Shown: piece by piece, positions 17,583-24,736 of the stretch | Layout: each line of letters begins with the position of its first letter | Numbering within the stretch: position 1 is the first letter of the stretch | Origin: AR12 sp036265915 | GTDB lineage: Bacteria > Methylomirabilota > Methylomirabilia > Rokubacteriales > CSP1-6 | Length of the DNA stretch: 24,736 nt | Direction: 5' to 3' | NCBI GenBank assembly: GCA_036265915.1 | Contig: DATAOC010000065.1 | Coordinates: 1 to 24,736 of the forward strand | Notes under the pieces: model-generated | Database searches by the model: none | Seen by the model: the letters and a program-made list of their open reading frames with translations, nothing else | Told to the model about the DNA's origin: nothing | Made by a program: the position numbers and the translations under genes

Positions 17583-18836
17583 ATGCGCCGACAGCGCCGC
17601 CTCGCGCTCTCCGTCCTGCTCGGTGCCGGCGTGCTGGCCGTGGTGGCGTTTCCGGTTCGGTCCACCTGGTGGGGCGGCTGGGTCCTCGCCATCGCAGAGG
17701 CCGGGATCGTCGGCGGCCTGGCCGACTGGTTCGCGGTGACCGCGATCTTCCGGCGGCCGCTGGGGCTGCCGATCCCGCACACCGCGCTCATTCCCGCGAA
17801 CTGGGAGGCGATGGCCGAGCGCGTTGGCGTCATGGTCGGCGGCCGCGTGCTCACGAAGCAGTACGTGATGGACGAGATCGCGCGCGTCGATCTCGCCGAC
17901 CTCATCGCCCGCGGCGCCGAGCGGCTGTCACGCGAGGATCTCGACGCGGCCACGCGGGCCGTCGCCGACTGGGCCGTCGATCAGCTCACACCGTCCGCGG
18001 CCTCCGAGCTCATGGCGCGCGTGCGCGCGATGCTGGCCGAGCAGCCGGCGACGCCGACGCTTGCCGCGGCCCTGCGCATCGCGCGCCAGAACGGGTGGGA
18101 TCGCCGCGTGGTGCAGGGCCTCGTCAACGTGCTCGCCGACGCGATGGAGCGCTCGGAATTCCGCGCGACCGTGGCCGAGGTGATCGAGGACCTCATGAGT
18201 CGCTATCGCGGGCGGCTCGGCGTCTACCCACGGCTGTGGATCGGGCTCGCCGAGCTGATCGGCGTGCTGGATCGCGACCGGCTCGTCGAGGCGCTGCATA
18301 GCGGGCTGCGGCAGGTCGCCAAGGATCCGGACCATCCGCTGCGCACGCGCGCCTCGGAGGTGGTCGAGGAGCTGGAGGAGCGGCTCACCCGCGACGCGGC
18401 GCTGGCGGCGCGCGTGGAGGCCGCCAAGCGCGAGCTGCTCAACACGCCGGCGGTGGCCACGCTCCTCGACGACCTCGCCGGCTCCCTCCGGCGGACGCTC
18501 CTGCTTGATCTCCGCGCCGAGCGTTCGGAAGCGGTCGCGTGGATCGCCGAGCGGCTGGAGCGGGCGCGGCAGGCGCTGGTCACTGACGCCGTCCTGCGGG
18601 TCGAAATTGCCGGCTGGCTGCGGACGCGTGCGGCGGAGCTCGTGGAGCGCTACCACGGCCGGATCGCGCAGTTCATCGAGAACGGCGTGCGCGCGCTCGG
18701 GCCCGAGGGCGCCGTGCGGCTGATCGAGGAGCATGCCGGCGATGACCTCCAGTACATCCGCGTGAACGGCACCGTCGTCGGCGGCCTCGCCGGTGGCGCC
18801 ATCTACGGCATCCACCTCCTGCTGCACGTGCTCTGA
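17583..18836 (+). CDS. DUF445 family membrane protein (YjiN/YheB-like)
   Basis: 417 residues, ATG 2 bases after the esterase stop. Hydrophobic segments at ~6-27 and ~33-50 are followed by the family signature GGLADWFAVTAIFRRPLG (~44-61) and IPHTALIPANWE. The long middle (~75-385) is helical and charged, and a final membrane segment lies at ~393-417 (GTVVGGLAGGAIYGIHLLL). This N- and C-terminally anchored layout is standard for DUF445. The function is not established, although the family is linked to envelope or stress physiology. It ends the four-gene run; a short palindrome, CCGGCGTCGCCGG (18842-18854), follows the stop. Confidence 0.9.
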   Translation: MRRQRRLALSVLLGAGVLAVVAFPVRSTWWGGWVLAIAEAGIVGGLADWFAVTAIFRRPLGLPIPHTALIPANWEAMAERVGVMVGGRVLTKQYVMDEIARVDLADLIARGAERLSREDLDAATRAVADWAVDQLTPSAASELMARVRAMLAEQPATPTLAAALRIARQNGWDRRVVQGLVNVLADAMERSEFRATVAEVIEDLMSRYRGRLGVYPRLWIGLAELIGVLDRDRLVEALHSGLRQVAKDPDHPLRTRASEVVEELEERLTRDAALAARVEAAKRELLNTPAVATLLDDLAGSLRRTLLLDLRAERSEAVAWIAERLERARQALVTDAVLRVEIAGWLRTRAAELVERYHGRIAQFIENGVRALGPEGAVRLIEEHAGDDLQYIRVNGTVVGGLAGGAIYGIHLLLHVL

Positions 18837-18901
18837 CGCGACCGGCGTCGCCGGACACCCTCCGTGGGTGACTCGGACGACGCGTCGCGGCAGGAACGAA
18901 G

Positions 18902-18931
18902 TTGTCGGGGCTCGCGTTCTGGGCGTAGACT
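18902..18931 (+). promoter_or_regulatory. Sigma-70-like promoter of the ABC/amidase operon
   Basis: TTGTCG (18902-18907) and TAGACT (18926-18931) are spaced by 18 bases, in the 133-base gap before the binding-protein gene. A start about 7 bases on would give a leader of roughly 30 bases ending in GGGAGGAC, a good Shine-Dalgarno, before the ATG at 18970. Confidence 0.5.
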
Positions 18932-18969
18932 CAGCCACTTAGCGCAGCACACCAGCCGGGAGGACATTC

Positions 18970-20577
18970 ATGTCGCGCACGCGCGCCATCCTGTCGTGGT
19001 TCGCCGTCATCCTCTGCGTCGCCGTCGTCAGCACGCCCGCGCTCAGCCAGACCCCGAAGAGCGGCGGCACGCTGAACATGACTCAGCGGGAGGATCTGCC
19101 GCAGGGCTTCGCCATTCACGAGACGCAGACCAGCTCCACCGTGTGGCCCTCGATGCCGTGCTTCAACAACCTCGTCATCTACGATCCGACCAAGAAACAG
19201 GAGTCGATGGACACGATCGTCGGCGAGCTGGCCGAAAAATGGTCGTGGCAGGACAACTACCGCAATCTCGTCTTCTTCCTCCGCAAGGGCGTCAAGTGGC
19301 ACGACGGTCAGCCGTTCACCTCGAAGGACGTCAAGTTCACGTTCGACATGGTCCGTGAGGCGCCCGACGCGACCGGCAAGCTGCGCATCAATCCGCGCAA
19401 GGACTGGTACGCCAACGTCCAGTCGATCGAGACGCCGGATCCGTACACGGTCGTGTTCCACCTCAAGCGGCCGCAGCCGTCGATCCTCATGATGCTCGCC
19501 TCGGGCTACAGCCCCGTCTACGCCGCCCACGTGCAGCCGGCGACGTACCGGACGGGCTGCGTGGGCACCGGGCCGTACAAGCTGAAGGAGTGGCGCAAGG
19601 GCGAGTTCGTCGAGTACGTGAAGAACCCCGATTACTTCGTGAAGGGCCGTCCGTACCTCGATGGGCTCAAGTACATTGTCATCGCCGAGCGCGGGACGCG
19701 AACGGCGGCGCTGCAGTCGGGACAGGTCGACGTCGCCTTCCCGGGCGAGACGTCCAAGACGATCTCCGAGCAGCTGAAGAAGGCCGTCCCGCAGCTCGTC
19801 GTCACGCCCATCAGCGAGAACGTCAACAACAACGTGATCATGAACATCAAGAAGGCGCCGTTCGACAACCTGCAAGCGCGGCTCGCTGTGAGCCGGGCCA
19901 TTGACCGCCGCGCCCTCGTGCAGGCGGTCTACCAGGGCGGCGCGGTGGTCGGTGCGGCCATGGCGCCCAAGCCGTGGGCGTTCTGGGGGCTCGCCGACAA
20001 GGACCTCGCCAGCCTGCCCGGGTACGGCAAGCCGGCGGAGGAAAAGGCGGCGGCGAAACGCATCATGGCCGAGCTCGGCTACTCGCCCGACAAGCCCCTG
20101 CGCGTGGAGATGGTGACGCGGGGCCTGCAGATCTACGTCGACATGGCGTCGTTCGTCATCAACGAGCTGAAGCAGGTCGGTATCGAGGCCACGCTCAAGC
20201 AGATCGAGACCGCGCAGTGGCACGCGATGGCGGTGCGCGGCGAGTACCAGATCGGCGCCAACCTCACCGGGCTCGGCGCCGATGATCCGGACGGCAACTT
20301 CTACGAGAACTACGCGTGCGGCTCGCCGCGCAACTACACGCACTACTGCAACGAGCAGGTGCAGGCCATGTTCGACCAGCAGTCGCAGGAGACCGACGCC
20401 AAGAAGCGCGTGGCGCTCGTGAACGCGATCCAGCGGAAGCTGGAAGAGGACGCCGCGCGCCCGATCCTGAACTGGCGCATCGACTACTTCACGCACTGGC
20501 CGCACGTGAAGGGGCTCGTGCCCCAGAACTCCGTCTACAACTACGGTCGCATGCAAGAAGTCTGGCGCGATAAATGA
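18970..20577 (+). CDS. Peptide/nickel-type ABC transporter substrate-binding protein (SBP family 5)
   Basis: 535 residues, full length. Residues 1-27 form a signal peptide ending PALSQ; there is no lipobox Cys, so a soluble periplasmic protein is likely. The family-5 signature is VFFLRKGVKWHDGQPFTSKD (~99-118), followed by KFTFDMV. Other typical parts are GTGPYKLKEWRKGEFVEY (~198-215), NVNNNVIMNIKKAPFDN and RLAVSRAIDRRALVQAVY. Known members bind di- and oligopeptides, nickel, opines, sugars or bile acids, so the ligand is open. It lies first in an operon with two permeases and an amidase, suggesting capture of a small peptide- or amide-like compound. A stable hairpin follows it, probably raising its expression over that of the permeases. 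Confidence 0.92.
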   Translation: MSRTRAILSWFAVILCVAVVSTPALSQTPKSGGTLNMTQREDLPQGFAIHETQTSSTVWPSMPCFNNLVIYDPTKKQESMDTIVGELAEKWSWQDNYRNLVFFLRKGVKWHDGQPFTSKDVKFTFDMVREAPDATGKLRINPRKDWYANVQSIETPDPYTVVFHLKRPQPSILMMLASGYSPVYAAHVQPATYRTGCVGTGPYKLKEWRKGEFVEYVKNPDYFVKGRPYLDGLKYIVIAERGTRTAALQSGQVDVAFPGETSKTISEQLKKAVPQLVVTPISENVNNNVIMNIKKAPFDNLQARLAVSRAIDRRALVQAVYQGGAVVGAAMAPKPWAFWGLADKDLASLPGYGKPAEEKAAAKRIMAELGYSPDKPLRVEMVTRGLQIYVDMASFVINELKQVGIEATLKQIETAQWHAMAVRGEYQIGANLTGLGADDPDGNFYENYACGSPRNYTHYCNEQVQAMFDQQSQETDAKKRVALVNAIQRKLEEDAARPILNWRIDYFTHWPHVKGLVPQNSVYNYGRMQEVWRDK

Positions 20578-20581
20578 CGAT

Positions 20582-20602
20582 GGGGGCCATGTCGGGGCCC
20601 CC
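20582..20602 (+). promoter_or_regulatory. Intercistronic GC hairpin between binding protein and permease
   Basis: GGGGGCC (20582-20588) pairs with GGCCCCC (20596-20602) around a 7-base loop. It starts 5 bases after the binding-protein stop and ends 8 bases before the permease ATG; no U-tract follows. Such hairpins commonly protect the upstream mRNA end or attenuate the downstream genes. It also crowds the permease ribosome-binding site, which has no clear Shine-Dalgarno. Confidence 0.6.
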
Positions 20603-20610
20603 CCTGAACG

Positions 20611-21564
20611 ATGAAAAGCTACGTGGCCCAGCGCCTCGGGATCGCCGTGCTGACGCTGATCGGCATGTCGATCGTGATCTTCCTGCTGCTGCGACTGGCG
20701 CCCGGTGACATCGTCGACATCCTGTTCTCCACGGCCGGCTACGTGAACGAGTCGGAAAAAGCGGCCATCATGAAAGAGCTCGGGCTCGACCGCTCGTACG
20801 TCACGCAGTACGTCGACTGGATGCGGCAGATCGTGACGTTCGATCTCGGCAAGTCGTACCGGTACGACTTGCCGGCCTGGGACATCATCCGGCCGCTGCT
20901 GCCGGTGACGATCGAGCTGGCCGTGCTCTCGATCGTGGTCGCCGTCGTCCTCGGCGTCCCCGCCGGGGTCATCAGCGCCGTGCGCCAGGACACCACGCTC
21001 GACTACGCGCTGCGCGTGTTCAGCCTGGCCGGGCTCTCGATGCCGTCCTTCTGGCTGGGCATGGTCATCATCCTGGGCATGGTGTCGTGGCTGGGCTGGA
21101 TCCCGCCGCTGACGTACGTGAAGCCCACCGAGAACTTCGGCGCCCACGTCATCCAGTTCGCGCTGCCCGCGCTCGCGGTCGGCTATCGTTCCTCGGCGCT
21201 CATCATGCGGATCACGCGGTCGTCGCTGCTCGAGGTGATGCGCGAGGATTACATCCGCACCGCATGGGCCAAGGGGCAGAACGAGCGGACGGTCATCTGG
21301 CGACACGCGCTGAAGAACGCCATCCTGCCCGTCGTCACGGTCATCGGCATCGAGTTCGCGTTCCTCATCGGCGGACTCGTGGTCACGGAGACCGTCTTCA
21401 ACCTTCCCGGCGTCGCGCGCTTCCTGGTGCAGGCCATCCTGTGGCGGGACTATCCGATCGTGCAGACGCTGGTGATGTTCATCGCCATCGTCGTGATCCT
21501 CTCCAACCTCCTGGTCGACATGCTCTACGGCGTGCTCGATCCGCGTGTCCGGTATGGCAGCTAG
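20611..21564 (+). CDS. ABC transporter permease, DppB-like
   Basis: 317 residues with about six membrane segments: the first at ~9-30 (LTLIGMSIVIFLLLRLAPGDI) and others near ~97-120, ~135-160, ~175-195, ~245-265 and ~288-308. APGDIVDIL after the first segment and DLGKSYRY in the periplasmic loop are classical for DppB/OppB. The cytoplasmic EAA-type loop that contacts the ATPase is at ~214-240 (RTAWAKGQNERTVIWRHALK, then NAILP). It forms the membrane channel with the next gene product. It ends 11 bases inside the next gene, so the two are coupled. No ATPase subunit is encoded in this cluster. Confidence 0.93.
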   Translation: MKSYVAQRLGIAVLTLIGMSIVIFLLLRLAPGDIVDILFSTAGYVNESEKAAIMKELGLDRSYVTQYVDWMRQIVTFDLGKSYRYDLPAWDIIRPLLPVTIELAVLSIVVAVVLGVPAGVISAVRQDTTLDYALRVFSLAGLSMPSFWLGMVIILGMVSWLGWIPPLTYVKPTENFGAHVIQFALPALAVGYRSSALIMRITRSSLLEVMREDYIRTAWAKGQNERTVIWRHALKNAILPVVTVIGIEFAFLIGGLVVTETVFNLPGVARFLVQAILWRDYPIVQTLVMFIAIVVILSNLLVDMLYGVLDPRVRYGS

Positions 21565-22465
21565 CCCGATCGAGGCACGCGTCGACGTTCCGATCGTCAG
21601 CGTGCGACCGGCGCCGCCGGGGGCGTGGACGAGCCTGGGGCGGTTCGTGCGTCGCAAGCCGCTCGGCGCCGCCGGCGGCGTGATCATGCTGCTCATGGTG
21701 CTCACCGCGATCCTGGCGCCGTGGCTGCAAACGTACGATCCCATCGCCACCAACGCCGCCTACACGCTCGGGCGACCGAACGCCGACCACTGGCTCGGCA
21801 CCGACCATCTCGGACGCGACATCTACTCGCGCATCGTGCACGGGGCGTGGGTCTCGCTCGTGGTCGGACTCGGCTCGACGCTCCTCGGCTCGGCGCTCGG
21901 CGGCGTCATCGGCCTCTTGTCGGGCTACGTGGGCGGCAAGACCGACCTGACCGTCCAGCGGGTGCTCGACATCCTGCAGGGCCTGCCGCTGCTGGTGCTC
22001 GCGCTGGTCATGTCGGCCTCGCTGGGGCCGTCGATCCGCAACGTGATCGTGGCCATCTCCATTCCGATCATCCCGCGCGCGGCGCGCGTCATCCGCGCCA
22101 GCGTGCTGTCGATCCGCGAGATGCAGTACGTCGAGGCCGCGCGCGCGCTCGGCGTCCGGCATCTCCGCGTGGCGTTCCGGCACATCTTGCCGAACACCGT
22201 CGGTCCGTTCATCGTGCTGTGCACCGCCCAGCTCGGCAGCGCCATCCTGGTCGAGGCCACGCTGTCGTTCCTCGGCATGGGCGTGCCCGAGCCGTATCCC
22301 TCGTGGGGACGGATGCTGTCGGTGTCGGCCGCGGAGTACGCGCAGAAGGCGCCGCATCTCGTCCTGTTCCCCGGCATCGCCATCAGCCTCGCCGTGTTCG
22401 GCAGCAACCTGCTCGGCGATGCGCTGCGTGACACGCTGGATCCGCGACTGCGGGGATCGCGCTGA
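21554..22465 (+). CDS. ABC transporter permease, DppC-like
   Basis: 303 residues from the ATG at 21554; a GTG nine bases earlier is also possible. The family landmark WLGTDHLGRDIYSRIVHG is at ~77-94 and the EAA loop at ~192-218 (EAARALGVRHLRVAFRHILP). Five to six membrane segments follow an N-terminal cytoplasmic tail, the first at ~35-56. GMGVPEPYPSWGRML near the C-terminus is another DppC hallmark. Translation is coupled to the DppB-like gene by overlap, as expected for subunits assembled 1:1. The gene is followed directly by the amidase rather than by DppD/DppF-type ATPases. Confidence 0.93.
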   Translation: MAASPIEARVDVPIVSVRPAPPGAWTSLGRFVRRKPLGAAGGVIMLLMVLTAILAPWLQTYDPIATNAAYTLGRPNADHWLGTDHLGRDIYSRIVHGAWVSLVVGLGSTLLGSALGGVIGLLSGYVGGKTDLTVQRVLDILQGLPLLVLALVMSASLGPSIRNVIVAISIPIIPRAARVIRASVLSIREMQYVEAARALGVRHLRVAFRHILPNTVGPFIVLCTAQLGSAILVEATLSFLGMGVPEPYPSWGRMLSVSAAEYAQKAPHLVLFPGIAISLAVFGSNLLGDALRDTLDPRLRGSR

Positions 22466-22512
22466 GATCGATGGCGAGAGCCTCAAACTTTTCCGACAGG
22501 AGCCGACCCACG

Positions 22513-23934
22513 ATGCCTGATCACGACCTGGCCTGGCTGTCCGCCACCGAGCTCGCTGCGCTCATCCGCAAGAAGAAGGTCTCGCCCGTGGAGATCGTCG
22601 ACACCGTGCTCGAGCGCATCGACAAGCTCAACCCGCGCCTCAACGCGTTCGTCCTCATCAACGCCGATCAGGCGCGCCGCGACGCGAAGGCCGCGGAGCG
22701 CGCGCTCGGCAAGAAGGGGGCCACCCTCGGGCCGCTGCACGGCCTGCCGTTCACCGTGAAGGACCTCGTCATCACGCGCAACGTGCGGACGACGTTCGGC
22801 ACGCCGCTCTTCCGCGACAACGTCCCGACGGAGGACGCGCCGATGGTCGAGCGCATGAAGGCCGCGGGCGGCATCATGATCGGCAAGACGAACACGCCGA
22901 CCTTCGGCTGGATCGGCGCCACGCACAACCTGCTGTTCGGGCCGACGCGCAACCCGTGGAATCTCGAGCGCACGCCGGGCGGCTCCAGCGGCGGCGCCTC
23001 GGCGGCGGCGGCGGCCGGGCTGGGGGCGTTGCACGTCGGGACGGACGGCGGCGGCTCGATTCGCATTCCGGCCTCGTGCACGGGCATCTTCGGCTTCAAG
23101 GCCTCGTACGGGCGCGTGCCCACGTACCCGGCCAGCGGAGCGTGGAGCCTCTCGCACATCGGGCCGATGACGCGCACGGTGGCCGACGCCGCCCTCGTGA
23201 TGAACGTCGCCGCGGGGCCGGACGAGCGCGATCAGTACTCGCTGCCGGCCGATGGCACCGACTACATGAAGACGCTCGCGGGCGGCGTCAAGGGGCTTCG
23301 CGTCGCGTACACCGACGACCTCGGCAACGCCGACGTGGTGGACCCGGAGGTGAGCGCCGCCTGCGCGCGCGCGGCCAAGGCGTTTCGCGAGCTCGGCTGC
23401 CGTGTGGACGAGGTGCAGCCGAAATGGCCATCGCCCAAGGACTGCTGGGAGCAGGTGTTCTGTGGCGGCATCGCGGCTCGCATGGCGCCGTTCATGGATC
23501 GCCGCAACGACATCGATCCCGGCCTGTACCACATCATCGAGCTGACGCTGAAGCAGCCGCCCACGCGATACGTGCAGGCGTGGATGGACCGGCTCAACTG
23601 GTGGCAGCACCCGCGCACGTTCTTCGAGAAGTACGACCTTCTGCTGACGCCGACCATCGCGTGCCCGCCGTTTCGGGTGGGCCTCGACAATCCCACCGAG
23701 ATCGCGGGCCGGCCCGTCCCGGCGTACGGCTGGATCCCGTTCACGTACCCGTTCAATCTCACCGGACAGCCGGCCGCGTCGGTGCCGTGCGGGTTCACCA
23801 AGGACGGCCTGCCGATCGGCTTGCAGATCGTGGGTCGACGGTTCGACGACCGGCTGGTGATGCGGGCGTCCGCGGCCTTCGAGCGTGCGCGACCCTGGCG
23901 GCAGCACCGTCCACCGATCACCGCCTCGACGTAA
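22513..23934 (+). CDS. Amidase signature family enzyme
   Basis: 473 residues. It carries the full Ser-cisSer-Lys triad: K83 (PFTVKDL), cis-Ser S158 (TPGGSSGGASA) and nucleophile S182 (TDGGGSIRIPASCTGIFGFK), with the usual 24-residue spacing between the serines. The C-terminal FTYPFNLTGQPAASVPCGF and GLPIGLQIVGRRFDD are typical too. It hydrolyses a C-N amide bond, releasing ammonia or an amine in the cytoplasm; GatA is unlikely because no gatB/gatC is nearby and the context is transport. AGGAG (22498-22502), 10 bases before the ATG at 22513, supports this start over the upstream ATG at 22471. It lies 47 bases after the permease and probably acts on the imported compound. Confidence 0.93.
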   Translation: MPDHDLAWLSATELAALIRKKKVSPVEIVDTVLERIDKLNPRLNAFVLINADQARRDAKAAERALGKKGATLGPLHGLPFTVKDLVITRNVRTTFGTPLFRDNVPTEDAPMVERMKAAGGIMIGKTNTPTFGWIGATHNLLFGPTRNPWNLERTPGGSSGGASAAAAAGLGALHVGTDGGGSIRIPASCTGIFGFKASYGRVPTYPASGAWSLSHIGPMTRTVADAALVMNVAAGPDERDQYSLPADGTDYMKTLAGGVKGLRVAYTDDLGNADVVDPEVSAACARAAKAFRELGCRVDEVQPKWPSPKDCWEQVFCGGIAARMAPFMDRRNDIDPGLYHIIELTLKQPPTRYVQAWMDRLNWWQHPRTFFEKYDLLLTPTIACPPFRVGLDNPTEIAGRPVPAYGWIPFTYPFNLTGQPAASVPCGFTKDGLPIGLQIVGRRFDDRLVMRASAAFERARPWRQHRPPITAST

Positions 23935-23939
23935 GAATT

Positions 23940-23979
23940 ACGCGGGTGCCGGCGACGCCGGCGTCGCTGGCACTCGCGT
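23940..23979 (+). terminator. Strong hairpin after the amidase gene (U-tract-less terminator)
   Basis: The arms 23940-23957 and 23962-23979 pair over 18 positions, including two G-U pairs, around the loop CCGG, starting 5 bases after the amidase stop. The stem is nearly all G/C. No run of T follows, so it may end transcription only with help or act mainly as a 3' stabiliser. Confidence 0.6.
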
Positions 23980-24025
23980 TGCGAGCCCGGGCCCCCGTGT
24001 TTCGCACCTTCCGAAGGGGGTCCAT

Positions 24026-24736
24026 ATGAAGACGTTGATCGTCATCGCTCTGTCCGGCGCCCTCAGCGCCGGGACCATCGTCGTTACGCAGCTTGCGGCG
24101 CAGACGACGGATACCGGTGTGCCGCCCGCGTCGACCATCGCGACTCAGAACCCGGGGATAACGACGACGCCCGCGCCGACCACGACGACGACCATACCGA
24201 GCACGACGCCGACGACACCGACGGCCACGACGACCACGCCGACGACAGCCGCCACGACCGGTGACACGTCGGCGACGACAACGGGCGCCACCACGAGCGT
24301 GCCGGTGACGACGGCCCTCGGCGCCGTGCAGGACATCGTGGAGATCACCAAGCTCGTTCCCGCAGGCACGACGGCGGTGACCGCATTCACAGTGCCGGCC
24401 GGGCTCGTTCTCATCGTCACCGACCTCATCATCACGAACACCGGTACGGCGGCGACGTGCGGGGGTTCGGTGAACCGCTCCGGCACGACGGCGGCCCCGG
24501 CGACCGGGACGGCCACTCCGACGACCGGCACGACCACTCCGACGACGACGAGCAGCACCACGACCGATGCCGGGGCGACGACGCCGGGTGGGTCAACGTC
24601 GACCGGCACGCCGACGACGGGCACGGGTGCGGCCGGCGTGACGACAACCGTGGCGGGAACGCTCACCCAGACGGATTCGACGGTGACCGGCCCGCTGTGC
24701 GTGCCGCCGCAGACGACCACGACGCTGCCACTCACC
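24026..24736 (+). CDS. Thr/Pro-rich secreted protein with a split beta domain (3' partial)
   Basis: 237 residues to the window edge with no stop, so it is incomplete. GAAGGGGG (24013-24020) precedes the ATG at 24026. Residues 1-25 form a signal peptide (hydrophobic, ending LAAQ). Residues ~27-97 are a Thr/Pro/Ala-rich, mucin-like linker, and ~98-142 a beta-rich stretch (EITKLVPAGTTAVTAFTVP, then LVLIVTDLIITNTG). A second Thr-rich stretch runs at ~152-208, then DSTVTGPLCVPPQ and again Thr-rich. C145 and C225 flank the second linker, so the beta domain appears interrupted by low complexity and may be closed by a disulfide. The antisense Val-rich reading over 24145-24735 mirrors the ACG/ACC codons and is not a gene. 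A cell-surface or extracellular role is likely; no family was recognised. Confidence 0.75.
   Translation, partial: MKTLIVIALSGALSAGTIVVTQLAAQTTDTGVPPASTIATQNPGITTTPAPTTTTTIPSTTPTTPTATTTTPTTAATTGDTSATTTGATTSVPVTTALGAVQDIVEITKLVPAGTTAVTAFTVPAGLVLIVTDLIITNTGTAATCGGSVNRSGTTAAPATGTATPTTGTTTPTTTSSTTTDAGATTPGGSTSTGTPTTGTGAAGVTTTVAGTLTQTDSTVTGPLCVPPQTTTTLPLT

Noticed and set aside
18931..21753. 940-codon open frame on the minus strand
   Set aside because: It is antisense to the binding-protein and permease genes, which have full family signatures. Its His/Arg/Asp-rich translation is typical of the reverse reading of high-GC codons.
24145..24735. Val-rich minus-strand open frame that looks like a membrane protein
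   Set aside because: It is the reverse complement of Thr codons in the plus-strand secreted protein, which has a start, Shine-Dalgarno and signal peptide.

Overview
The window is high-GC (about 70% by eye) bacterial DNA, almost fully coding, with frequent 4-bp start/stop overlaps and several GTG starts. The gene mix is a putative F420-type luciferase-like oxidoreductase, a single-chain indolepyruvate ferredoxin oxidoreductase, a peptide-type ABC cassette with an amidase, a crotonyl-CoA-reductase-like/enoyl-CoA-hydratase fusion and a core-MetE-like protein. This recalls soil or aquifer metagenomic lineages such as Rokubacteria/Methylomirabilota or a betaproteobacterium. That placement is inference only: the window contains no rRNA or other marker.

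Layout. (1) 1-3629: a secreted multidomain protein cut by the left edge (beta-sandwich, FnIII, PQQ-type propeller split by four tandem ~80-residue modules), coupled by ATGA to an exported GspC-like protein. (2) 3701-8008: a likely leaderless operon of a core-MetE-like zinc methyltransferase, a 926-residue reductase-hydratase fusion and a YacP/NYN nuclease-like protein. (3) 8096-8584: an exported SNase-like nuclease, sharing a CTAG stop with a convergent GNAT gene. (4) 8581-9938, minus strand: LLM oxidoreductase then GNAT. (5) 10038-13505: indolepyruvate ferredoxin oxidoreductase, divergent from (4) across a shared palindromic -10. (6) 13557-14192: exported protein with a duplicated beta domain. 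(7) 14196-14627, minus: ArfB. (8) 14697-18836: tight run of a basic helical protein, adenine deaminase, a PHB-depolymerase-like esterase and a DUF445 membrane protein. (9) 18970-23934: substrate-binding protein, two permeases and an amidase, with no ATPase gene in the window; a GC hairpin separates the binding protein from the permeases and a strong hairpin follows the amidase. (10) 24026-24736: a Thr/Pro-rich secreted protein running off the right edge.

How the genes may work together. Region 9 looks like uptake of a small peptide or amide followed by cytoplasmic hydrolysis. Region 2 looks like acyl-CoA and one-carbon/thiol metabolism, and its fusion enzyme is the strongest candidate for new biochemistry. 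Regions 1 and 10 are cell-surface or export genes. No mobile element, CRISPR array, tRNA or rRNA was seen, and no stretch over 300 bases lacks a gene.
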